The position numbers and the translations under genes were made by a program. Below the pieces are notes generated by a model, which was not told where the DNA came from, searched no databases, and worked only from the letters and a program-made list of their open reading frames with translations. From assembly GCF_048595595.1 (NCBI RefSeq), contig NZ_CP184347.1: 64,000 bases of DNA. The stretch is one strand, 5' to 3'. Source of the stretch: Bacteroides pyogenes_A. Lineage in GTDB: Bacteria > Bacteroidota > Bacteroidia > Bacteroidales > Bacteroidaceae. Numbering within the stretch: the stretch's first letter is position 1; each line of letters starts with the position of its first letter. Shown in pieces: positions 51,874-61,630 of this stretch.

Positions 51874-54800
51874 TTAAAAGGTTACATTAAGGCCGATCAC
51901 CGCTTGTTTCATGGTCGGATAATTCATACTGCTGACTTCCGGATCGAAACCGTTGTATTTGGTGAACGTAAAGAAATTCTCCAAGCTTCCGTACAGGCGG
52001 ACACGGTTTATATGTACTTGCTGCGTCCATGTTTTCGGAAGAGTATATCCTAACTGGATATTACGTATTTTTACGAAAGCTTTGTTCTCCAGATAAAAAT
52101 CGCTTGTCTGCATGTTGACCCGGTTGTTGTACTCGAGCAGGCGAGGGTAGGTTGCATTTGTGCGACCTTCATACCAGCGTCCGTCAGTAACCTTTTTATT
52201 GAGTTGATAACCGATGCGGACACTCGGAGTGTTGTAAGGGGTATACATCCAGAATTCTTTGATGCCTGCCGAACCTTGCAGCAGCAAAGAGAAATCAATC
52301 CCTTTCCATGCTGCCGAAAGGTTGACGCCAAACAAACATTTCGGGTTGGGTCCGTCACTGACGATCTTCTTGTCATTATTATCAATAATGCCGTCATGAT
52401 TGATATCCTTGTACAATAAGTCTCCTTTTTGCGGGGTGCCGAATGCGGCAAACGGATTTTTCTTGTTGCCATTCTCGTCCAGCGGAGCATTATCTATCAT
52501 GGTTTGCACAAGTTGCATGTCTTCATCCGTCTGCAACAAACGATCTACTATCAGCAAGTATTGCGAGTTGATGGAATGTCCTTCCCAAATCAGATTCGCT
52601 CCGCTGATGGCTTGTCCGCCTACATCCTTTCCCTTAAATTTGTTTACCTTATTCTTTACATAAGTGAAGTTTGCGTTGACAGCATAAGAGAAATCTTTTA
52701 TCTTGTCTTGCCATCCGAGTGTGAGCTCGACTCCCTGGTTTGTCACAGTAGCGCTATTCTCTTTCGGAATAGAGGCAATCCCGTGTACATCGGGTGCAGG
52801 CAAATTTATAAGGATGCCCGTGGTCCGTTTGTGGAAGTAGTCGATTGTTCCTGTCAGGCGATGATTTGCCAGTCCGAAGTCCAATCCGAAGTCTGCCACT
52901 TTAGTTGTTTCCCAAGTCAGCCGCGAATTGGCGATAGCAGCTTGCACAAGTCCCATGGCCAAGCTGTTGTTCAAAACATAGTTGACCAATCTACCATTTT
53001 TGTCTTTATTGGAGAAAAGAGAAAGCGCATCGTAGTTGCCAACCGAGTTGTTTCCCAACGATCCGTAAGAAACGCGCAGCTTCAAGTTGCTTAATCCTTT
53101 GTTGACCAGATTTTCCATGAATTGTTCCTGATCGATGCGCCATGCAGCCGAGAAAGAAGGGAAATATCCCCACCGTTTGTTCGAAAGGAAACGTGAAGAC
53201 CCGTCGGCACGCAAATTCACCTCAAGCAGATATTTATTATCCCAATCCATATTAATACGTCCGAAGTAAGAGCGCATTGCCCATTCTGTCTTAGATCCGC
53301 CTGCGGTAGCCTCGCCGGCTGCTGCATCGATTACGTCAAGACCCGTATCGATCATGTCGAACTTGCGGGCATTGAAGCCTTTCGATCTGAAAAGTTCCTG
53401 ACTTCCACCCAACATCGCATTTAATCCCAGTTTTTTCTCGAGCAGTCTGGTTTCATAACGCATCACAAGATCATTGAAATACCGCTCCACTTTTCCGTTG
53501 GAGTTATAGATGCTGGTTTTCCCGCGGTTGGAGGAAGTAATCGTTTCCGTTTGAAAATTCCACTTATCAATAAAAACAGGTTTGGTCTCTACCTGTTCGT
53601 CCACAAACTCATACGAATAAGTTCCTGTGATAGAGAATCCTGAAAGCGGAGTAAGCACTCCTGTAAAATGAGAGCGGAAATTATTTTTCCGGATATTGCC
53701 GGCAATGCTGTTCAGACGCGCCAGCGGATTATTGTTGGCGGACTGTGCCGCATCTTCCGACGAGTTCATTCCGCCATATCTGCCGTCGGGAGCGCGAAAT
53801 ACCATTCCGGGAGTAGTGGCAGCCGCATAAGTGAATATGTCGTCTACTACCGTTCCCGAATCTTTATATTTGGCTGCCGGCTCCATATCCGAGACATATC
53901 CGCTTACTTGTACACCCAACTTGAACCAAGGCTTCACATTGGCATCTATACTCAGGCGGGCATTGTGCTTTTTAAATCCGGAGTTTTCCATCACACCCGG
54001 ATCATTATTATAGCCGTATGAAGAATAAAAACGTAATTTCTCGCTGCCTCCGCTCATGGAGATCACATGATTTGTAGCTGTCGACGAGCGAAAAGTCTCT
54101 TTTATCCAGTCCGTATTCGGATAAAGCAGCGGATTTTTTCCGGCATCTTCTCTCCATAGTTTGATAGTCGCTTCAGAGAATGGCTTTTTCAGCTTGGAGT
54201 TTCCATACCCTTCGTTGACTAATTCCATGTATTCGGCATAGTCGGATACGGGAGACAGTGTATTGCGAATAGATTCAAAAGATACATAACCGTTGTACTC
54301 TATTTTGAAGTCTCCCGCTTTTCCTTGTTTGGTAGTAATAAGAATTACTCCATTAGCTGCACGCGACCCGTAAATGGCAGCAGAGGCCGCGTCTTTCAAA
54401 ACAGACATAGACGCTATATCTTGTGGGTTTACTGTGTTGATCCCAGCTTCTACACCATCTATAATAATCAATGGCGCCGAACTGTTTAGTGTACCTTGTC
54501 CGCGCACCTTAATGGTGGCGTTATCATTACCCGGCTGGTTGTTGGCAGAAGAAACCTGCACGCCGGCCGCCATACCCGCCAGCGCCTGCGAAATATTCGT
54601 GATGGGGCGTCTTTCGGCCAGTTCGCCTACATTAATAGAAGATACAGACCCCGTCAGATTTACTTTCTTTTGTGTGCCATATCCTACCACTACCACCTCA
54701 TCCAAAGCTTTGGCATCTTCAACAAGAGTTACGTTGATCACTTTTTTTCCCGCAACGGATACCTGCACATCTTTGTATCCTACAAATTTTATAATCAAAG

Positions 54801-55074
54801 TTGCATTGGGCGAAACTTTCAATGAATACTTCCCGTCAAAGTCGGTAATAGTTCCGTTCGAAGTTCCTTTTTCTAGAACGTTGGCACCGATAATCGGTCC
54901 CGATTTATCTTCTACAACTCCCGTTACAGTAACTTTTTCCTGTTGCTGAACATTTTCGACCGATGGGAGTGGAGAGTAAGGCATTGCGTTTGCCTTTCCG
55001 GAGAATGCAAGGAAAACAGAGAGAACCCATAATAATTTCCTTGGCAGAACGAAGAATAATGACTTCTTTCTCAT
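51874..55074 (-). CDS. SusC/RagA-family TonB-dependent outer membrane transporter
   Basis: 1066 aa with signal peptide (LSVFLAFSGKANA). A carboxypeptidase-like domain at about 47-125 (VTVTGVVEDKSGPIIGANV, GTITDFDGKYSLKV), TonB box DEVVVVGYGTQKK near 128, then the plug (LAGMAAGVQVSS, APLIIIDGVEAG, SVLKDAASAAIYGSRAANG) and a barrel ending MKQAVIGLNVTF. It imports oligosaccharide captured with SusD. First gene of the SusC-SusD-DUF2264 operon. No regulator (hybrid two-component, ECF sigma or SusR type) is adjacent. Confidence 0.95.
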   Translation of the reverse strand: MRKKSLFFVLPRKLLWVLSVFLAFSGKANAMPYSPLPSVENVQQQEKVTVTGVVEDKSGPIIGANVLEKGTSNGTITDFDGKYSLKVSPNATLIIKFVGYKDVQVSVAGKKVINVTLVEDAKALDEVVVVGYGTQKKVNLTGSVSSINVGELAERRPITNISQALAGMAAGVQVSSANNQPGNDNATIKVRGQGTLNSSAPLIIIDGVEAGINTVNPQDIASMSVLKDAASAAIYGSRAANGVILITTKQGKAGDFKIEYNGYVSFESIRNTLSPVSDYAEYMELVNEGYGNSKLKKPFSEATIKLWREDAGKNPLLYPNTDWIKETFRSSTATNHVISMSGGSEKLRFYSSYGYNNDPGVMENSGFKKHNARLSIDANVKPWFKLGVQVSGYVSDMEPAAKYKDSGTVVDDIFTYAAATTPGMVFRAPDGRYGGMNSSEDAAQSANNNPLARLNSIAGNIRKNNFRSHFTGVLTPLSGFSITGTYSYEFVDEQVETKPVFIDKWNFQTETITSSNRGKTSIYNSNGKVERYFNDLVMRYETRLLEKKLGLNAMLGGSQELFRSKGFNARKFDMIDTGLDVIDAAAGEATAGGSKTEWAMRSYFGRINMDWDNKYLLEVNLRADGSSRFLSNKRWGYFPSFSAAWRIDQEQFMENLVNKGLSNLKLRVSYGSLGNNSVGNYDALSLFSNKDKNGRLVNYVLNNSLAMGLVQAAIANSRLTWETTKVADFGLDFGLANHRLTGTIDYFHKRTTGILINLPAPDVHGIASIPKENSATVTNQGVELTLGWQDKIKDFSYAVNANFTYVKNKVNKFKGKDVGGQAISGANLIWEGHSINSQYLLIVDRLLQTDEDMQLVQTMIDNAPLDENGNKKNPFAAFGTPQKGDLLYKDINHDGIIDNNDKKIVSDGPNPKCLFGVNLSAAWKGIDFSLLLQGSAGIKEFWMYTPYNTPSVRIGYQLNKKVTDGRWYEGRTNATYPRLLEYNNRVNMQTSDFYLENKAFVKIRNIQLGYTLPKTWTQQVHINRVRLYGSLENFFTFTKYNGFDPEVSSMNYPTMKQAVIGLNVTF

Positions 55075-55133
55075 ACTATTAGATTTTAATGAATAATAAG
55101 GTTACCGAGAATTTACTAATTAAAGTAGTATCG

Positions 55134-55141
55134 CAAAATTA
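55134..55141 (-). promoter_or_regulatory. Candidate -7 box of the SusC-SusD-DUF2264 operon
   Basis: Minus strand TAATTTTG, 59 bp before the SusC start. No -33 match, as expected for an activator-dependent promoter. Confidence 0.5.
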
Positions 55142-55311
55142 CGATAAGTAAACACCGATGGTGTTTAATATTGTTCATATTGCTTCTAATATTGTTCGAA
55201 AAGCAGTGTTTTTCGGTTACAAAGGCAGCTGTCTGTGTGACTTCTATATCACACGAAAGGGTATGACTTTGAAAAAACGCCTCATTGTTTTTCCGCTCTA
55301 TGATTGCATGG

Positions 55312-56829
55312 TCAGAAAGTGAGTCCCAATGATAAAACGGCACTCCATGCTGTTGTAAAATTGTGGTAACGGGAATATTCGACATCGGCCTGTAGAAAAA
55401 TGCCTCCTTTGACAAAAGAGACGGGAATATCCCAACGTGCCGTGCCCGACAACATTGAAAGATGGGAAGAAAGCAATTGGAAGGTATTATCCGTCAGTGG
55501 CTTCAGAATATCCGTTTCTTTCTGTCCCTCCATTCGCCGGGTAGCCGAAAGGCTACGCCGATAGCCTAAGGAGAAGATGGTGGTTAGCGATGAATGCTGA
55601 AAAACTTTGTTGTTTTCCCAACTGACGCGGAGGTTCGCCTGTTTGCCGCAAATCTTTCTTTCCGGTTCAGGGTAATTTATATCCATAGAAAGAAGAGAAA
55701 CTTCTGAAATCAGGTTCCATGAAAGAGTGGGAGAGCTTTGACCGTAGATTCCCTCCAGCTTGAATTCATTCCGGACATCAGAAAAACTCTTTACGCTATT
55801 GATGACAGGATAAATACCTCCGTTGGGAGAGCCGAAAACATGCTCCGTTCCGGAACGTTTTTTATGGATGATGCTCGCTTTTATACCTTTCTGGCCGTCC
55901 ATGTATGACACCTCTCCGGAAAACTTATCCGCTTTCAATGTGCAGAGAGTGATGTCACCCAGATCTTTCATCTGCTTGTCGTACCCGAAACGATGATATC
56001 CTGCGGATGCAAAAACGCCTTGTTTGTGTTCCGGCAGCAAGTCGATGCTTCCTCCGAATGAAGCTCCGTCATAAAGAGCGTTGGTGTTTGACCCTGCAAA
56101 ACGCACGTAATGCATGCCCAAGCCGGTGAGGTGATAAATCGTAGTGCCTCCCAAAGCGCTGAAGAACTTCAAAGTGTTGTCTTGTTTGTATTTTCCTGCA
56201 TGGAAAGACAATGCTCCGCGATAATCGCCGGCAATCTTCCGGCTTCCGGCGATGGTAAACAACAAATCGGATACGGTGTTTTTGGGACGCGGGTCTGCAT
56301 TCCTGAATTCCATGACAGCCTGATAGGCCAACCGCGCGGCCCATGTATATGCTCCTGCCGAATGTACGTATTCGCCGCTGAAACGATAGGTCTCGCTGTT
56401 CAGATCGCCTCCCTGTTCGTCGGCGGATACATAAGGGTAAATTGTTTCGTAATCGCTCGATTCGTTCCACAGAACCGATTTACGCTTTTTATTGACATAT
56501 TCTGCCGTGCCCCTGATTTCACTTTCCGGAGTGAACCTTAACACAGAATTTGCTTTGACGGCAAATCCATGTTCGCCGTCTCCCTGTTGCAAGGATACGC
56601 TTTCCGTTTCCTTATGCGCAAACCCTTCCATTTGCAATTGAGATAGCGGGGCCTGATTCATAAAGAACTTTAAAGCGGGGTTCTCCCAAATCTCTCCGGC
56701 AAAACAGCGGTCGGAACGAATGTTCTGCCACACTCTGCGGTCGATACGAAGAGTGTCTGAAGCGTAGCTTGTCGTAACCGGCAATATCCCCATAGAGATT
56801 GCAACAAGAAGAAGGCGAAGTTTTGACAT
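55312..56829 (-). CDS. DUF6850-family outer membrane beta-barrel protein
   Basis: 505 aa with signal peptide (LLVAISMGILPVTTSYAS). Alternating beta strands throughout (GEYVHSAGAYTWAARLAYQAVMEF, GVFASAGYHRFGYDKQ, SSLTTIFSLGYRRSLSATRR) and a C-terminal barrel strand AVLSLGLTF ending in Phe. The pattern fits the DUF6850 family, which is found with TonB receptors and DUF4876 proteins in Bacteroides. It is the last gene of the unit, 20 bp after DUF4876. A role as a partner barrel or OM assembly component is inferred; no substrate is known. Confidence 0.8.
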   Translation of the reverse strand: MSKLRLLLVAISMGILPVTTSYASDTLRIDRRVWQNIRSDRCFAGEIWENPALKFFMNQAPLSQLQMEGFAHKETESVSLQQGDGEHGFAVKANSVLRFTPESEIRGTAEYVNKKRKSVLWNESSDYETIYPYVSADEQGGDLNSETYRFSGEYVHSAGAYTWAARLAYQAVMEFRNADPRPKNTVSDLLFTIAGSRKIAGDYRGALSFHAGKYKQDNTLKFFSALGGTTIYHLTGLGMHYVRFAGSNTNALYDGASFGGSIDLLPEHKQGVFASAGYHRFGYDKQMKDLGDITLCTLKADKFSGEVSYMDGQKGIKASIIHKKRSGTEHVFGSPNGGIYPVINSVKSFSDVRNEFKLEGIYGQSSPTLSWNLISEVSLLSMDINYPEPERKICGKQANLRVSWENNKVFQHSSLTTIFSLGYRRSLSATRRMEGQKETDILKPLTDNTFQLLSSHLSMLSGTARWDIPVSFVKGGIFLQADVEYSRYHNFTTAWSAVLSLGLTF

Positions 56830-56849
56830 ATAAACAGTTGAATGAAAGG

Positions 56850-58091
56850 TTAATTGGCCAATGACGGAATCATGTCTCGCTCGAAATCGCGTGTAGAGTC
56901 ATTCGTGTCCTGCAGAATCTTACGTCCGTCGGCTGTGGTAGAAAGAACCTTTCTGCGCACACACTTGCCATACTTGGTTTTATCGTTGGAGTCTTTTCCG
57001 CAATAAGTATATCCGGCATCGAGCGAAGCATCTACCACGTTCCATTTATGTTTGTCGGGAGTGCCGAGTTGCACTGCGTCGATTACCCACGAATTAGGAA
57101 TCTTATAGGTAGAACTGTTCATCGTTTTTTCCTTTCCTGTTACAGGATTTACCATTGTCCATGAGTAGTCGTATTTATATTTTGCAAGGAAATCATCAGT
57201 TTCTTTCATATCTACCAAAGCATAGGCCTTGTTTCCCTGTCTGTTAACTACCCAAACTGTTGCCGTATAGCAATATATTTTATTCAGATTAGGAACACTC
57301 GGGTTATCCGTATCCGTAGTTGTGGGCTTAGTCGACTCATCATACCATTCGAAATTCGCCTTACTCAAATCGAATGAGTTCGTATTTGCTTCTTTGTGAT
57401 TGATGGCTTTATCGCATATAATGATAGATGCACCCGGCTGTACCATGTGTTTTTTCTCACCTTTGGAGGGGATGGAGTAAATAGCGTCGGCGGTAATGGC
57501 CTCGCCCATTATATTGGGAGTATAATCGAATTTCGTTGAGGAATTGAATCCAGTTTCTACCAGTGTCAGCCCGCCTGCATCCAGTGCTTTGTCGGAGTTA
57601 TTGGTTATTTTAAAATACTGGTCGCCCAGATATGGCTTTTGAGTATTCGGATACACGGTTCCCGCATAAAAAATCTCTTCAATCACAAAACCCGCGTTTT
57701 CGCTGTACACGAATGGATTGAAGCTAAGTGCGCAAGTTTCTCCTTTTACTGTGGCAGGATTTATTTGGGCTTTAAAAGTTGTGTTATGAGTTTTTCCGTC
57801 GAGTCGATATGTTCCTTTCGCTTCGAACGAGATGGAGTAAAGGCCTTGAGGCATGATCAATGTAAAGCGGTTGTCACGGATAGCGACTTTCTCGCTTTTT
57901 TCGATGGCGGTCGTCAGGTTTTTGTAGGTAACACTTGCTTCCGTGTAGTTGACTTCTTTCAGATTGTCGATTTCATTCAACGTAAAAGTAACGGTTGAGA
58001 CAGGAATGCCGTTTTTGCCGTTGTCGTCGCTACAGGCACCCATGCAGAAGGCAAGGGTGATTACTGCTAATAAATAGATAATTTTTCTCAT
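56850..58091 (-). CDS. DUF4876-family lipoprotein
   Basis: 413 aa. Lipobox at Cys20 (LAFCMGAC-SDDNGK). The first ~120 residues form a fibronectin-like beta domain (YTEASVTYKNLTTAIEKSEK, FTLIMPQGLYSISFEAKGTY). The rest has the DUF4876 patterns FVIEEIFYAGTVYPNT and YLGDQYFKITNNSDKALDAGGLTLVET, which look like a lamin-tail-like sheet, then VIDAVQLGTPDKHKWNVV. A C-terminal stretch RKVLSTTADGRKILQDTNDSTRDF resembles the LTD family end. It lies 37 bp after the TonB receptor gene and 20 bp before DUF6850. It is probably surface-exposed and may assist ligand capture, as SusD does for SusC. Confidence 0.8.
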   Translation of the reverse strand: MRKIIYLLAVITLAFCMGACSDDNGKNGIPVSTVTFTLNEIDNLKEVNYTEASVTYKNLTTAIEKSEKVAIRDNRFTLIMPQGLYSISFEAKGTYRLDGKTHNTTFKAQINPATVKGETCALSFNPFVYSENAGFVIEEIFYAGTVYPNTQKPYLGDQYFKITNNSDKALDAGGLTLVETGFNSSTKFDYTPNIMGEAITADAIYSIPSKGEKKHMVQPGASIIICDKAINHKEANTNSFDLSKANFEWYDESTKPTTTDTDNPSVPNLNKIYCYTATVWVVNRQGNKAYALVDMKETDDFLAKYKYDYSWTMVNPVTGKEKTMNSSTYKIPNSWVIDAVQLGTPDKHKWNVVDASLDAGYTYCGKDSNDKTKYGKCVRRKVLSTTADGRKILQDTNDSTRDFERDMIPSLAN

Positions 58092-58128
58092 GTTTTCTTT
58101 TTTTTATCGGGTTTTTAAAATCGGTTAT

Positions 58129-60876
58129 TTAAAATTTCAGGTTGGCTTCCATGCCGAAATAAGGTGAAACGGAGCGGTGAATCGTCAGTCCGTTTCTTTG
58201 GTAGTCGGGTGTATAATCCAATATCTTGTTGACAAACAAAGCCAGGTTGATGTGTTTGCCGAGTTGCTTGGTCGCTTTCAGGTTGATGATCATGGCAAAC
58301 GGCACATCCTGTTCGGTGACAGAATATTCCTTGCGGACCAACCATTGGCGGACGGGATCGGTTTCGTCGGCATGAGTGTACGGATGCTTTTCGCCGTATT
58401 CGTCTACATACGCATAAGGCACGCGGCTTTTGGGCAACGTTTTCATTTTCGTAAACCACATGCACTGCGCCGATGTGGAAAAAGTAAGTCCCAACCGGGG
58501 CAGATAAGAGTCGATGATCAGATTCGTGTTGAATCTCTCTTGCCGGTTTCCGTCGTTGGATTCGTATATCCCGTAGTATGGATAGCGTTCGCCGTTCAGC
58601 ACGATGGAGGGATGCTCCACAACCGGCGCATCGATGTTATAGAGAGTGTTGAACCATGCTCCGTTCAGGGTGATTCTCGTGTTTATTTTCGGGATTCGTT
58701 TAGACTGGAACTGAAATTCAATCCCTTCTTTGTCTATCCTGCTTCCGTTTTTCGTTTGCCCGTAGCCGATAAGCATTCGTATCTCTTTGTATGGGAGTAC
58801 GGAAGGATCGGGTGGGGCAGTCAACTTGTCGGGGTCGATTCCGCTTGTGTCGTATCTTTTGTATGAGAGAGATTTTAAAGCAGTGTGGGTTCTGAACCCT
58901 GTGCGGCAAGATTCTCTGAAATAAGTTACCGACAGCCTGTTGCCCGCCCATACGACGTCGGCGCTCAATTCCCATTTCCTGTTTCGCGCCGCCCTCAGCC
59001 CCTGGTTTGCAGGACTCCATATATAAGTCATCAGATACAGTCTTCTGTAGTCGGGGTTGTTGTGGTAGTAGTTCATCTCTTCGATGTCGTAATATATCAA
59101 GCCCGGATACAGTTGTGCCATAGTAGGCGTTTTGGTCTGTATGCCGTATCCTCCTCCCACCGAGAAGGTCATTTCTTTGCCCGCAACCATTATCTCAGGA
59201 AACTTCCATTTGGCGTTGACGCGCGGATCGGGATATATTTTGTTTTGCAAGCTGTATCCCTCGTTCAAACCGAGCATGGTATTGAAACGTATGCCTGCCA
59301 GCAAACTGAAAAGATGCTTCCCTGCCGGAATGGCTATCTTGTCTTCCGCATAGATCGAAAGCTTCTGCAGGGCGGGAATGTCTTTGTAGGGGCGGGGACG
59401 TCCGCGCATCGACGGGTTGACAGGGCGTGCGGAATCGTACAACTCGCCTTTGCCGTAGTTCTTGTCGGCGGAGTATTCGGCTCCCGCAAGCAGTGAATGT
59501 TTCATTCTGAATGTCTGAAAACTGAAACTTGCTTTCAGTTTCAGGAAAGCATTGAAGGGCTTTCCGTCCACCGTCAGGTGAGCCCGGTAATTGGAAGGAA
59601 GAAACAAACCGTCGTGCTCGCCTTCCGTCATACTGTTGGGAACGGAAGAAGGCATATTCAGGTAGACGTTTTTGGTTTGCTCAAGCTTATCCAATTGCAA
59701 ACTAAGCGAGCTGCTTATTTCTATTAAATGCAGAAAATCCGGTTGCAGGGTTTTCCACCGAAACGTATTGCCCCATGCTATCCGGTTGTACGAAGAGCGG
59801 AACCTATCTTGCTTCTCGTCGGTGTCTATGTCTTTTTTCTCATTATCGAACGAGCCGCTGTAATCCAGGTGGCTGTTCCACTCCAATAGCGAGCGGCGAA
59901 CGTGTTTTTGAGACGAGAAGCGGAGAGAAGCTGTGAGGCGTTTGTAGTTTTCCATATTGTCCCTCGGATCGGTCTTGGAGTCGAGATAGTCCAGCGAGAC
60001 GTTCAGGATATTCCGGTGATTGCGTATCGGGAACCCTTTCCCCGCATAGAACAGTTTGCTGAACTGGTCGCTTTTGAAGCGGGCTTCGAAAGGAGACGTT
60101 TTGCTTTTGCGGTGAATCTTCACCACTCCGCCGGTCAGGTCGCCGTATTCCGCCGAAGGGATTCCGCGTATCACCTCTACCGATTCGATATTGTCGGTAG
60201 GGATGCTTCGCATATCGATGCCTTTCGATACAAAACCCTGTTGCTTGGGTGAAACACTCGAAGCGCCCGGAGTAGCCTGCAAGTTGGCATCGCCGGAAAG
60301 CGGGATGCCGTCTACGACAAACGAAGTTCCCAACGAAGATATATCGTAATGAGAAGAAGGAGCGCCCGCTTCGCGTATCCTGATCAGGTTGGCCGTCCCC
60401 ATCGAAGGATCTTTGGCTATCCCTCCCGGAAGCAACTCCAGTAAATCGGAGAAACTGGTCGGCTGTAAATGCCCCATGGCGGTTCTGTCGATATGCGAAG
60501 AAGTGGACAGCCCTTTCGATTCGGAAGCGGTGACAACCACTTCGTCGAGCAGGTTTTCGCCGGGATACATTTGGATATGAAAGGTGAGGGCGTGATTCAG
60601 TTCGAATGTTTTCACGAAAACCCGATACCCTACGTAGGATACCTTCATCTGAAACATGGAAAGCGGCAAATGCAGTTGAATCTTTCCGTTCATGTCTGTG
60701 ATGCCGGTATATTTTCTCCCTTCTTTGTCCGTCAACTCCACCAATGCCGAAGGAAGAGACTCGCGGCCGGTCTCATCGGTCACGCTTATAAATAAGGTAT
60801 AGATATTATCGATCTTTTGTCCAAACGCTGTTTTCAAAAAGCATATATATATGATAATCAGCAGTATTCTATTCAT
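58129..60876 (-). CDS. TonB-dependent outer membrane receptor
   Basis: 915 aa from ATG 60874-60876 (MNRILLIIIYICFLKTAFGQ). A longer frame to 61356 is rejected: its extra 160 residues are antisense to the next gene and the start follows the -7 box. A carboxypeptidase-like domain lies at about 28-105 (GKIQLHLPLSMFQMKVSYVGYRVFV), TonB-box-like LLDEVVVTASESKG near 108, and a plug with PTSFSDLLELLPGG, FVVDGIPLSGDAN and SVEVIRGIPSAEYGDLTGG. The barrel ends MEANLKF. It is not a SusC and has no SusD partner. It heads a three-gene operon with DUF4876 and DUF6850. The ligand is unknown; metal chelate or cofactor is plausible from the neighbours. Confidence 0.92.
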   Translation of the reverse strand: MNRILLIIIYICFLKTAFGQKIDNIYTLFISVTDETGRESLPSALVELTDKEGRKYTGITDMNGKIQLHLPLSMFQMKVSYVGYRVFVKTFELNHALTFHIQMYPGENLLDEVVVTASESKGLSTSSHIDRTAMGHLQPTSFSDLLELLPGGIAKDPSMGTANLIRIREAGAPSSHYDISSLGTSFVVDGIPLSGDANLQATPGASSVSPKQQGFVSKGIDMRSIPTDNIESVEVIRGIPSAEYGDLTGGVVKIHRKSKTSPFEARFKSDQFSKLFYAGKGFPIRNHRNILNVSLDYLDSKTDPRDNMENYKRLTASLRFSSQKHVRRSLLEWNSHLDYSGSFDNEKKDIDTDEKQDRFRSSYNRIAWGNTFRWKTLQPDFLHLIEISSSLSLQLDKLEQTKNVYLNMPSSVPNSMTEGEHDGLFLPSNYRAHLTVDGKPFNAFLKLKASFSFQTFRMKHSLLAGAEYSADKNYGKGELYDSARPVNPSMRGRPRPYKDIPALQKLSIYAEDKIAIPAGKHLFSLLAGIRFNTMLGLNEGYSLQNKIYPDPRVNAKWKFPEIMVAGKEMTFSVGGGYGIQTKTPTMAQLYPGLIYYDIEEMNYYHNNPDYRRLYLMTYIWSPANQGLRAARNRKWELSADVVWAGNRLSVTYFRESCRTGFRTHTALKSLSYKRYDTSGIDPDKLTAPPDPSVLPYKEIRMLIGYGQTKNGSRIDKEGIEFQFQSKRIPKINTRITLNGAWFNTLYNIDAPVVEHPSIVLNGERYPYYGIYESNDGNRQERFNTNLIIDSYLPRLGLTFSTSAQCMWFTKMKTLPKSRVPYAYVDEYGEKHPYTHADETDPVRQWLVRKEYSVTEQDVPFAMIINLKATKQLGKHINLALFVNKILDYTPDYQRNGLTIHRSVSPYFGMEANLKF

Positions 60877-60900
60877 TTTCGGGCCATCTGTTTCGCGGTT

Positions 60901-60908
60901 CAAAAATA
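60901..60908 (-). promoter_or_regulatory. Candidate -7 box of the TonB receptor-DUF4876-DUF6850 operon
   Basis: Minus strand TATTTTTG, 24 bp before ATG 60876. It fixes the receptor start. Confidence 0.6.
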
Positions 60909-61000
60909 CGTTTTCTTCTCCGGGGGCACAATGACAACTTATTGGTATAATGAAAGATAAAATAGCAAGAATTGGGTATGGAACAATCGTATATATGTTG

Positions 61001-61008
61001 TAATTTTG
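61001..61008 (+). promoter_or_regulatory. Candidate -7 box of the OB-fold lipoprotein operon
   Basis: TAATTTTG, 25 bp before ATG 61034. The divergent promoter at 60901 is only 92 bp away, so both could share an operator. No convincing palindromic operator was seen between them. Confidence 0.6.
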
Positions 61009-61033
61009 CAGTCGGAAATAAAAACGAAAGAAT

Positions 61034-61630
61034 ATGAAAAAGACTAAGAAAATTTCACTTCTAGCGGCCTTGACGGCGCTGACCCTTATCGGGGTGTCAT
61101 GTGGCAACAAACAAAAAAACGCTGCGGCTGAACCGACTGTAGCAGAACAGGCCGGCAACACGGCTTTGGAGGTAGACTCTTTGCTGGCAAATGCCGGGAA
61201 TCTTGCGGGACAAGAAGTGATAGTGGAAGGCGTGTGCACGCATACTTGCAAGCATGGCGCGAAAAAAATCTTCCTGATGGGAAGCGACGACACGCAAACC
61301 ATTCGTGTGGAAGCCGGAGCTCTGGGAGCTTTCGATGCGAAGTGCGTAAATTCCATTGTACGCGTGAAAGGATATTTGAAGGAGCAGCGGATAGATGAAG
61401 CCTATCTTCAGGAGTGGGAAGCCCAGATAAACGCACAGTCTGAAAAAAAACACGGGGAAGGCGAAGAGGGGTGCTCCACAGAAAAGAAAGCCCGTGGCGA
61501 AACCGCCGCTACATCGGCGGACCGTATCGCAGATTTCCGCGCAAAGATAGCCGCCAACAAAGAGAAGAGCGGAAAGGATTATCTGTCGTTCTACTACATA
61601 GAGGCTACTTCGTATGACATTCAAGAGTAG
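61034..61630 (+). CDS. OB-fold-like lipoprotein with CxHxCxH motif
   Basis: 198 aa. Lipobox Cys23 (TLIGVSC-GNKQ). Residues about 45-125 resemble the small OB-fold (tRNA_anti/BOF-like) proteins: LANAGNLAGQEVIVEGVCTH, IFLMGSDDTQTIRVEA, IVRVKGYLKEQRIDE. The loop CTHTCKHG (Cys68, His70, Cys72, His74) looks like a metal site; Cys104 and Cys147 are further thiols. The C-terminal ~60 residues are charged and helical. The gene overlaps the next (PepSY) gene by 17 bp. A metal-sensing or delivering lipoprotein is inferred from motif and context only. Confidence 0.75.
   Translation: MKKTKKISLLAALTALTLIGVSCGNKQKNAAAEPTVAEQAGNTALEVDSLLANAGNLAGQEVIVEGVCTHTCKHGAKKIFLMGSDDTQTIRVEAGALGAFDAKCVNSIVRVKGYLKEQRIDEAYLQEWEAQINAQSEKKHGEGEEGCSTEKKARGETAATSADRIADFRAKIAANKEKSGKDYLSFYYIEATSYDIQE

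Noticed and set aside
55116..55415. 99-codon minus-strand frame
   Set aside because: Overlaps the DUF6850 3' end out of frame, has no ribosome site or protein-like features, and lies in the SusC leader.
60877..61356. N-terminal extension of the TonB receptor frame
   Set aside because: The extra 160 codons are antisense to the lipoprotein gene, lie beyond the -7 box and carry no signal peptide; the signal peptide starts at 60876.
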